This document shows positions 57,901 through 64,000 of a DNA stretch of 64,000 bases, in pieces (within the stretch, counting starts at the first letter, position 1; each line of letters opens with the position of its first letter). The position numbers and the translations under genes are program-made. The notes beneath the pieces are model-generated. The model worked only from the letters and a program-made list of their open reading frames with translations. It made no database searches and was not told the origin of the DNA. This DNA is from Naematelia aurantialba (taxonomy: Eukaryota > Basidiomycota > Tremellomycetes > Tremellales > Naemateliaceae), in contig JAKFAO010000007.1 in assembly GCA_021527695.1 (NCBI GenBank), positions 620,001-684,000 on the forward strand, read 5' to 3'.

Positions 57901-58045
57901 GCAGCTCTTGGTTGGCATGGGAGGGTGGCTGGATGAACGTACAGGATACCACGCCGTTCAGCGTAGTCACGACGTCGGTGCCGAGGGGGTTGACGGTGGG
58001 CGAATCTGCCGAACCATCTAGGACGCCGTACGTGACATTGACCAT
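54916..58045 (-). CDS. AMT/MEP-family ammonium transporter
   Basis: Plasma-membrane ammonium transporter with 11 predicted membrane segments. Thirteen exons in order: 57943-58045, 57819-57877, 57597-57763, 57464-57551, 57218-57384, 57065-57066 (2 nt), 56897-57017, 56641-56766, 56280-56486, 56025-56084, 55909-55968, 55585-55741, 54916-55386; 595 residues. Seen: ISWVLACAALIVFMLPGLGYLYSG, ERGRILPAMIFIF, WGVLDYAGGVPVEIASG, GWLGFNGGSCFAAS, NTNLAGSVGGIVW, GFVGAPASALTGLV, MDIFAVHALAGVVGVLMTGLFA. The Asp (about 195) of DYAGG, needed in AmtB/Mep proteins, exists only if the 2-nt exon is used. The ~155-residue cytosolic tail is disordered and Asp/Arg-rich. A GATAA site lies in the shared promoter. Confidence 0.9.
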
Positions 58046-58529
58046 GGCGATTACTCCGCCTCCCAAACCACTTTTCAACAATAGCAATCGTGCACGAGAG
58101 AATTCAAAAGCGTAGAACAGAGTCTCGCTCGTTTTCCCCTGCAGCGACCTAACTCGCTCTAGAGTCTACAGAGCAGAAACCTTCAAGCGCTGAGACTGAG
58201 ACAAGGTCAAGTTGTGACATTCATTCGCTGCATTTCTCGACACGGTCTCTACGAACGATGCATACTCTGTCCTAGATAACACCTTGCTCAGACGAACCAC
58301 AGCGACCGTCCACAAAGTCGTGCAAAAAAATCGTAAACGAGCACGTCCATTCGCCCGAAATGCCACCATTCAGGCACGAAATCTTCCGAACTCCGGCTCG
58401 GAACTGTGGGGACTCCGAAGCAAAGTACACCGTGGGAGAGTGGATCTGCATGAACTCAGTTGGGGGGGGGGGGTTTGGCAACAAGATCTGTGTACAGAGG
58501 TACCAGTAGAGCTCTACGTCCTCGCAGGC
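58046..58529. promoter_or_regulatory. Bidirectional promoter AMT / BioF-like
   Basis: 484 bp between divergent starts. It holds one GATAA core (about 58274-58278), the kind of site bound by fungal GATA nitrogen regulators, and a run of G at 58460-58469. No gene seen. The regulatory link is inference. Confidence 0.4.
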
Positions 58530-60204
58530 ATGAGCGCTCTCGATGTGCGGCTGAGCGGCTTGGTCGACCAGCGCAAAGCCAAGGGCAGGTTCCGCAAGCT
58601 GAGAGAATACGATACTTCGGCGCAGTCGAGCCTGGTTGATTTTGTGAGTCGCTCATTTTCTATCCGCCGGTAACACACCCATCCAGAGTGAGAGGGACTG
58701 ATGGCTCGCCAGTCGTCCAATGATTACCTGTCCCTCACATCGTCGAGTACATTGCGAGATTCGTACTTGACTCGCCTGCAGAGCTGTCCCCAGATTCTCG
58801 GGTCGACTGGATCCCGGCTGTTATCCGGCGGCACACCGGCGCATCACGCGCTCGAAGACCGCTTTGCATGCTTCTTCAACAGCCCCGCTGCGCTTCTCTT
58901 CAACTCAGGATGGGATGCCAACGTCTCGTTCTTTTCTACCGTGCCGCAGGCAGACGACTGGGTGGTGTACGACGAACTCGTGCATGCATCGGTGCATTCT
59001 GGCCTCCGGTCCAGCCGAGTCGCAAGAGATCGCCAACTCGCCTTCAAGCACAACGACCCGGCAAGCCTGAGAGATGTCTTGCGTGATATCCAGGCCTCGG
59101 GGGCGTCGGCTTCAGGAGCGGCGGCTTCGGGGACGTCGGTCGTACGGGGCGCTGGCGGGGCAAGCGGCACGGTGTTTCTTGCGCTTGAGAGCCTGTACTC
59201 GATGGACGGAGACTTTGCGCCCCTCTGCGACCTGCTGGACGAGTTGGACGACCAGGTGCCGAGGTCGAGGCAGTGTGTGGTGTTGGACGAGGCCCACTCG
59301 ACGGGTGTGTACGGGCGAGAGGGACGGGGGATCGTGCATGCCCTGCACGAGGAGAAGCGGGTCGCCGTGAGGCTCATGACGTTTGGGAAAGCCGTCGGGT
59401 GCTCTGGCGGTGAGTCCCGCCCCCTGTCTTGACTACGAGGCAGACCGCCGTAGACGAAACACTAGCCAAGACTCCCCACACCGCAAATACCATCACTATG
59501 CGCGCGTCTGATGAGGACCGCTTCATCCCACCATTATGAGCGCGGCTGACGAGGACCGCTTAGCCGTCTTGCTCTGCTCGCCGACGGTGCGGACCTTCCT
59601 GATCAACTTTGCCCGTCCACTCATCTTCTCCACCGCCCTCCCACACTCCACATTAATCGCCTTGTCATGCGCTTTCGACCTCCTCCAGTCCCCCGAGGGC
59701 GAGCGCCGACGATCCGCCCTCTACGCTCTATCTCGCCGCCTCTCCAGCCTCCTTGCACCCCTGCTCGCCTCCACCCCGCGCACCATCCTCCGCCTGCCCC
59801 CTGCTTCGCCTACACCCACCCCCTTCCCACGCACCCCATCATCGGCGTGGCTTCCTCCCCACCCTCCGTCGCCGATCCTTGGCCTGATCACTCCCAGCCC
59901 ACACGCGCTGTCCGCGTACCTCCTGGAACAGGGGTTCATCGTGCGTCCCGTCGTGCCGCCGACGGTACCGCCCGGGATGGAGCGGGTCAGGATATGCCTG
60001 AGAGCGGATATGGGGACAGAAGTGTTGGACCGCTTGGCACAGGATATCCAGGGTTGGGTGGAAACTGTAACAGAGCAGTCTGCAACAGAGGCGGCTGGGC
60101 GGGCGGAGCCCACGGAGCGGGCAGGGTTAGCGTGGACGGCGGCGGCCAGTTTGGGGATGTCGGCAGATGTGGATGGGCGGATACGAGTCAAGGCCAAGTT
60201 GTAG
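58530..60204 (+). CDS. 8-amino-7-oxononanoate synthase-like (BioF, alpha-oxoamine synthase family)
   Basis: PLP enzyme expected to condense an acyl thioester with an amino acid; in biotin synthesis, pimeloyl-CoA with alanine. Exons 58530-58643, 58713-59409, 59564-60204; 483 residues, longer than bacterial BioF (~385). Seen: FSSNDYLSLTSS, LGSTGSRLLSGG, LEDRFACFF, DELVHASVHSGLRSS, FKHNDPASLRDVL, ALESLYSMDGDFAPL, VVLDEAHSTGVYGREGRG (PLP-binding Asp), TFGKAVGCSGA with the Schiff-base Lys (about 264), and RPLIFSTALP. A Gly/Ser/Ala-rich insert and a Pro-rich insert enlarge it. No mitochondrial presequence is seen. No other biotin genes adjoin; a related oxoamine synthase function remains possible. 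Confidence 0.85.
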
Positions 60205-60360
60205 ATCTACAGGATATCCCCTGCACAAGCTACCCTGCACATTGCCCATCCAGCACCAGAGATCAGAGCATGAATCCAATTGGCATAGGGCATCTACCTG
60301 CCTGGTATTAATTGTCATGGGCATAAGCATACAACATCGGCGACGGTCTATCTATCAACA

Positions 60361-61914
60361 TCACGCCTGTCCAAAAGTCCCATAATCATCCCCGTACCCA
60401 CTCCCACTCCCACCCGCGGCTACTCCGACTCCCTCGGCTCGCCTTGCATCCGAACCGCTAGATACAGCCGCGACTCCTCCGATTCCTTCGACCTCGAGAT
60501 CCTCGTCGTGGTCGGTGTAGCGGCTGCCCCAACTGCGGCCGAGGAACCGCGCCGACCGGGTCCGCTGTACGAGGTGGCCGACAAGAGGCGCTTCGTCTAG
60601 CGCGGCGAGGGTGACGGCGTTCATGCTGAGGCTAGGGGGGATGATGCGGCTGGGCGAGCGCGGAGGCGGCAGGTCGATGATGGACGAGTCGGAGATGGAC
60701 GAGGCGTCGTCGTCGTGACTGACGTCGAGGTCGAGGTCGAGGTCGTCGCTGCCATCTGGGTCATCACCCTCGGCGTCGGCGTCGGCGTGGTCGTGGTCGT
60801 GGTCGTGGGCGTGGGCGTGGGCGTGGGCGTGGGCGTGGGGGTCATAATAGTCGGGATGGTATGGGGTATGGGGGTCGTGGTCGTGAGGTTCGTAAGCGGC
60901 ATTGGGGTTGAGAGCGTGGGAATTAGGCGTCTGATACTCGTAATAACCGGGATCGTGGTGGTCAGTGTATACGTGTTCTGGCTGGAAGTGTAGAGGCGGT
61001 GATGGCTCAAACGACAGCGATCCCCCACGGGAGGCCGCGGCCGTCGCGCTCGTGAAGCCCGGGGCGGGGGAGTGTACCGCGGGGGCAGCGCGGAGGGAGA
61101 GATGGCTGAGCCCACCCGACGGCGGAGACAGGCGCAGGAGAAGCAGGAATGTCAACTGCGATGGAGTGTCAGTCTACGTCCGTACACCCATACACCCAAC
61201 CCATACACCCAACCCATACACCCAACCCATACACCCAACCCATACACCCAACCCATACACCCAACCCATACACCCGTACGCGTCGGTTGTGTGAGGCGAC
61301 TCACGTATTCCAAGATCGAGAGCAGCGCAGTCTGCGGGACAAGGTCAGTTAGCTACGCCGCTACGCGGGATTCAGAGGCCGTAGGTCCACCGCCGAGGAT
61401 GGACTACGGCGTGGACTAAGAGACTATGACTCACGATAACGAGGTATCCCAAGTTCGCCGGGTCGCCAGGCGTGGCCTCCGTCCCCTTGTCTCTCTGGAG
61501 CTGGGATACGCATCCCTGCCAGACAACGACGCCCACGCTCATACCGCTTCCGAGACCGACCCAGCCCCCGCGTTCTCTCCATTTCACCGACGTTAGGCCA
61601 AGCACCACCATCCCAGCCCGCACGACCGCGAGAGCGACCAGGGGCGGTGATTGCGCCGAGGGAGAGGAGGAGGAAGAGGAAGGGGGAGAGAGAGAGGCCG
61701 CATGATACTGCCACAGAACGTAGAGGAGGTCGATCAGGCCGAGCAGAGAAAGGGGGTAGGGATAGACCAACCGAAGTGCCGAGGCGGGGTGGAGGTGGCC
61801 GGCGCCGCCTACCGGCGTGCGGGAAGCACCGAGTGCATGAGGGAGAAGCGGGCGTGAGCTAGTGGTCACCGGAGTGAACGAGGCGGATCTCGTGGTGCGG
61901 TGGTGCGTTGTCAT
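60361..61914 (-). CDS. Predicted multi-pass membrane protein with His/Asp-rich tail, unknown function
   Basis: Not recognised. Exons in order: 61435-61914, 61305-61331 (27 nt), 60361-61155; 433 residues. Hydrophobic segments lie at about 50-70 (RLVYPYPLSLLGLIDLLYVLWQ), 90-107 (PLVALAVVRAGMVVLGL), 115-130 (LGSGMSVGVVVWQG), 150-160 and 161-178 (TALLSILEYLTFLLLL, created across the 27-nt exon). The C-terminal ~250 residues are disordered, with a (His-Ala)n(His-Asp)n run followed by Asp-rich sequence, a Ser/Ile patch (SSISDSSIIDLPPP) and a Gly-rich end. The His/Asp run could bind divalent metals; that is inference. Overall it resembles the N-terminal membrane domain of fungal ABC/transport proteins only loosely, so no family is claimed. 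Confidence 0.65.
60778..60842. repeat. GTCGTG/GTGGGC hexanucleotide tract encoding His-Ala/His-Asp
   Basis: Tandem hexamers on the plus strand; antisense they encode alternating His-Ala and His-Asp in the membrane protein's tail. Confidence 0.8.
61188..61276. repeat. CCCATACACCCAA minisatellite in an intron
   Basis: Six to seven copies of a 12-13-bp ACACCCAACCCAT unit between acceptor 61156 and donor 61304 of the membrane-protein gene; CCCAA/CCCAT-rich but not the TTAGGG-type telomere repeat. Confidence 0.85.
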
Positions 61915-62205
61915 ACGGACATCAAGTCCAGGACACCGTGCAGCAATGTAAGACGAAGCGCAAACAGCCGCGTCGGTCGCCACAGCCTAGGCTGAATTCG
62001 CTTTTCGACCTGGGCAGCCGCCCTGCAGAACTGTCGACCGCACGACATTGGCTGCACGACCTGGGACTGCTGACACCGACATGAAGTGCAGGGTATCATT
62101 ACCATTTGTAAGTGCATAGGAGGTAACAAGAGATGCTGCGATGCAAGTAGCACTCGTGCATCGTGGACTGCGAGTCGTACAAATCCGTCTGATATCCCCT
62201 ATACC

Positions 62206-63708
62206 CTACGCTCGGTAGTCGAAATTCAGCGCTCCGGATTCTTCCTCTCCCAGAGCCTGGTTCACAATGCTCGCCAACCTCAACCCCGCCATCGCCAGCA
62301 GCTTCTCGACCGTCTTTTCCCGCCCCAGGCGGCCGAGGTACTGGTCCGTATCGAGCTCGATCAGCGGCTCGTCCGGTGCACCCGTATATTCTGCTGGCCA
62401 AGCGATATCGCAGTTGATCTGATGCAGCGCCTTCGCCCACGTATATGGACATGCAGGGAAGGTGTGGTTTCCCTCCTGGTCTGGGTGCAGCGAGAGCAGC
62501 TTGTTGGGCAGCTCGAATGTCTCGTCGAGAGGAATGGGGTACGACAGAGTGAGAGGAGCGATGAACCGTTCGGGAATCACGTTGAGGAACAACGAAGTCG
62601 CGGAACGGAGGTACTGCAGGACCGACGGCGCGGAGGCAGGGATATCAGAATTTGTCGAGTGGGGATACGGGTCGCCGGCGGCAGGACACGAGAGCCACGA
62701 AGATAGGTCGTCGCGCCACCATTCGCGGATACCCTCCCACACGATGAAGCGCACATATGGGTCGAAGATGGCGCCTAGCAGCGCAGATTCCACTTGTTTC
62801 CTGCAGACAACACACAGTGATCAGTCTGGCGAAAGCAGTGACTCTGGCTAAGTAGGTGGTAGGTGGAGTGGAATAGTGCTCACGAGGGGACTGGCGAGGT
62901 GTAGTTGCTCAGTTCTCGGATGTTCTTGGTGATGATGCCGCTGTCCCATACCGAGTGAAGACTGCCACATCAGTGCGACACTGCATCACTAGGTATAGAC
63001 GTACTTTCGCTTGTGTCCTTCAAAGAGGAACATGGCTGGCGGATGTCAGACCCAAGCAGAGTCGAGAAATCACACGAGACAAAACGTACCTCCGTTCCCG
63101 CCTTTGTCCCTGCCAGCTAGGTGGAGCGGCTGGTGCAGATCGCCCACAAAGTGCACCAGAAATCTCAAGGGGATATCGCTACCTCATCAGCTTCATTCAT
63201 TCTTACTTGTCGATGTCTGAGAGCCGGAATCCCAAACCACATACCCCTTGCCATCGATGATGAGCTGCGTCATGTTTGCTATCGCCGTCAGGACGTTCAC
63301 GTCCTCGTCCATCCATCCGTGCTCGCCGAACTCGCAGTGGTCGGCGGGATGATCTAATTTGGCTGAAACCCAGATGTCAATACATGTCGACCGAGGCTCA
63401 AAGGCGAGACGAGGGCCTCACCATTGACATAGTGCATAGGCGCTGTCCCGCGATACCTGTTACGGACCTGGTCTGCCCAGGCGGCGATGGGCGCCAGATG
63501 GCAGCGGGCTTCAGGAGGCAGGATACCACACAATTTCTGCCGTGTGGAAGGGTGCAAGTGGATCTGGGCGATGGTCGCTATGATCTCGTGGCCTGTAGGC
63601 TCGTCAGAAACAGGTGGATTGGCAAGGAGAGTACGGACCCGCTGCACCCCAAGAGAGGACTGCGGGGAGTAAAGATGACGCAGCGAGGGCGATGGGAAGG
63701 AGCCGCAT
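62206..63708 (-). CDS. Secreted S1/P1-type nuclease
   Basis: Zinc-dependent single-strand nuclease/3'-nucleotidase of the S1/P1 family. Exons in order: 63639-63708, 63422-63592, 63245-63362, 63090-63178, 63005-63035, 62884-62961, 62206-62800; 383 residues. A signal peptide (MRLLPIALAASSLLPAVLS) leaves Trp20 as the mature N-terminus, as required for zinc ligation, followed by GHEIIATIAQ (His25). Further ligand regions: AAWADQVRN (Asp), PMHYVN (His), RFLVHFVGDLHQPLHLAG (His, Asp, His) and HSVWDSGI (His, Asp). The C-terminal ~130 residues extend beyond P1 and include many Pro/Cys/Trp residues. Probably extracellular nucleic-acid scavenging. The promoter contains a 9-bp inverted repeat at 63851-63873. 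Confidence 0.9.
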
Positions 63709-63850
63709 GGCGGAATATCAGTTTCGTATGGCGTCGCTGCAAGCTGCTCAGAGGATGTGGTTGTGGTCGGCTGTCGGACCCACAATCGTCAGATGCAAGG
63801 GCGAAAGCATCGACGAAACGTGCTTGTTGGGTCCTCTCGGCGCGGGGCTC

Positions 63851-63873
63851 CCATTACGCGAGGAGCGTAATGG
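63851..63873. promoter_or_regulatory. Perfect 9-bp inverted repeat upstream of the S1/P1 nuclease gene
   Basis: CCATTACGC and GCGTAATGG separated by 5 bp, about 145 bp upstream of the start codon. Such a dyad can be a binding site for a dimeric regulator; no factor can be named. Confidence 0.45.
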
Positions 63874-64000
63874 AGGTTTGTAATCGAAACGTGGTTTGGA
63901 GCCAAGGCGCATTACAAACTGGTTTTTAATTCCTAATTGGATTCGGCAACTGCCTGTTCCGGCGGAAGTAACTGGCGACACTGCCAGACGGGGCAACAAC

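Noticed and set aside
61188..61276. Internal telomere-like repeat
   Set aside because: The CCCATACACCCAA unit does not match TTAGGG-type repeats and lies inside an intron as a local minisatellite.

Overview
The window is nuclear DNA of a basidiomycete yeast or fungus. Genes are GC-rich and close together on both strands, and almost every one is split by short GT-AG introns, mostly 45-51 nt, with many very small exons. Protein likenesses (Sec15, Vps36, Ies6, Bud23, Styx, gamma-tubulin complex proteins, RraA-like aldolase) and this intron style suggest Agaricomycotina, most likely Tremellomycetes. The taxonomic call is inference. No bacterial-type operons, CRISPR arrays, rRNA or convincing tRNA genes were seen.

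Layout. 0-8.6 kb: 3' part of a zinc polyol dehydrogenase, MPC1 (mitochondrial pyruvate carrier), IES6 (INO80 subunit), an unknown Cys-motif protein, and LRP1/RRP47 (nuclear exosome cofactor). 9.7-16 kb: a HIT-family protein, an unknown membrane/coiled-coil protein with an in-frame 9-bp repeat, and an NDUFA9/COQ11-like mitochondrial NAD(P)-binding protein. 16.4-18.6 kb: a CENP-B-type HTH protein. 18.6-22.8 kb: about 4.2 kb without a supportable gene but with several short tandem repeats. 22.8-32 kb: SEC15, ELC1, an RraA-like protein, HOM2 and a STYX-like pseudophosphatase. 32.9-38.7 kb: an unknown Ser/Pro-rich protein, a GPI-anchored Kre9/Knh1-like wall protein, and a Tra2-like RNA-binding protein. 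39.8-49 kb: BUD23, a gamma-tubulin complex component, a YFH7-like P-loop kinase, and IDI1. 49.4-54.7 kb: a small unknown protein, VPS36 and DUS4. 54.9-63.7 kb: an AMT/MEP ammonium transporter, a BioF-like synthase, an unknown membrane protein with a His/Asp-rich tail, and a secreted S1/P1 nuclease.

These are mainly housekeeping genes with no obvious shared pathway. Many are in head-to-head pairs sharing 200-650 bp promoters (IES6/unknown, SEC15/ELC1, BUD23/GCP, VPS36/DUS4, AMT/BioF). Exon models were joined by hand from splice consensus, reading phase and recalled family motifs. Every complete model sums to a whole number of codons, but none was tested against RNA or a database.

The most unusual signal is in the ammonium transporter. 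The only canonical splicing that restores the conserved Asp-Tyr/Phe-Ala-Gly-Gly motif uses a 2-nucleotide exon. Other notable points are a STYX-like protein that keeps the catalytic Cys but has lost the Arg, a likely internal promoter and second start codon in the Tra2-like gene, and start codons isolated on 3- and 5-nt exons.
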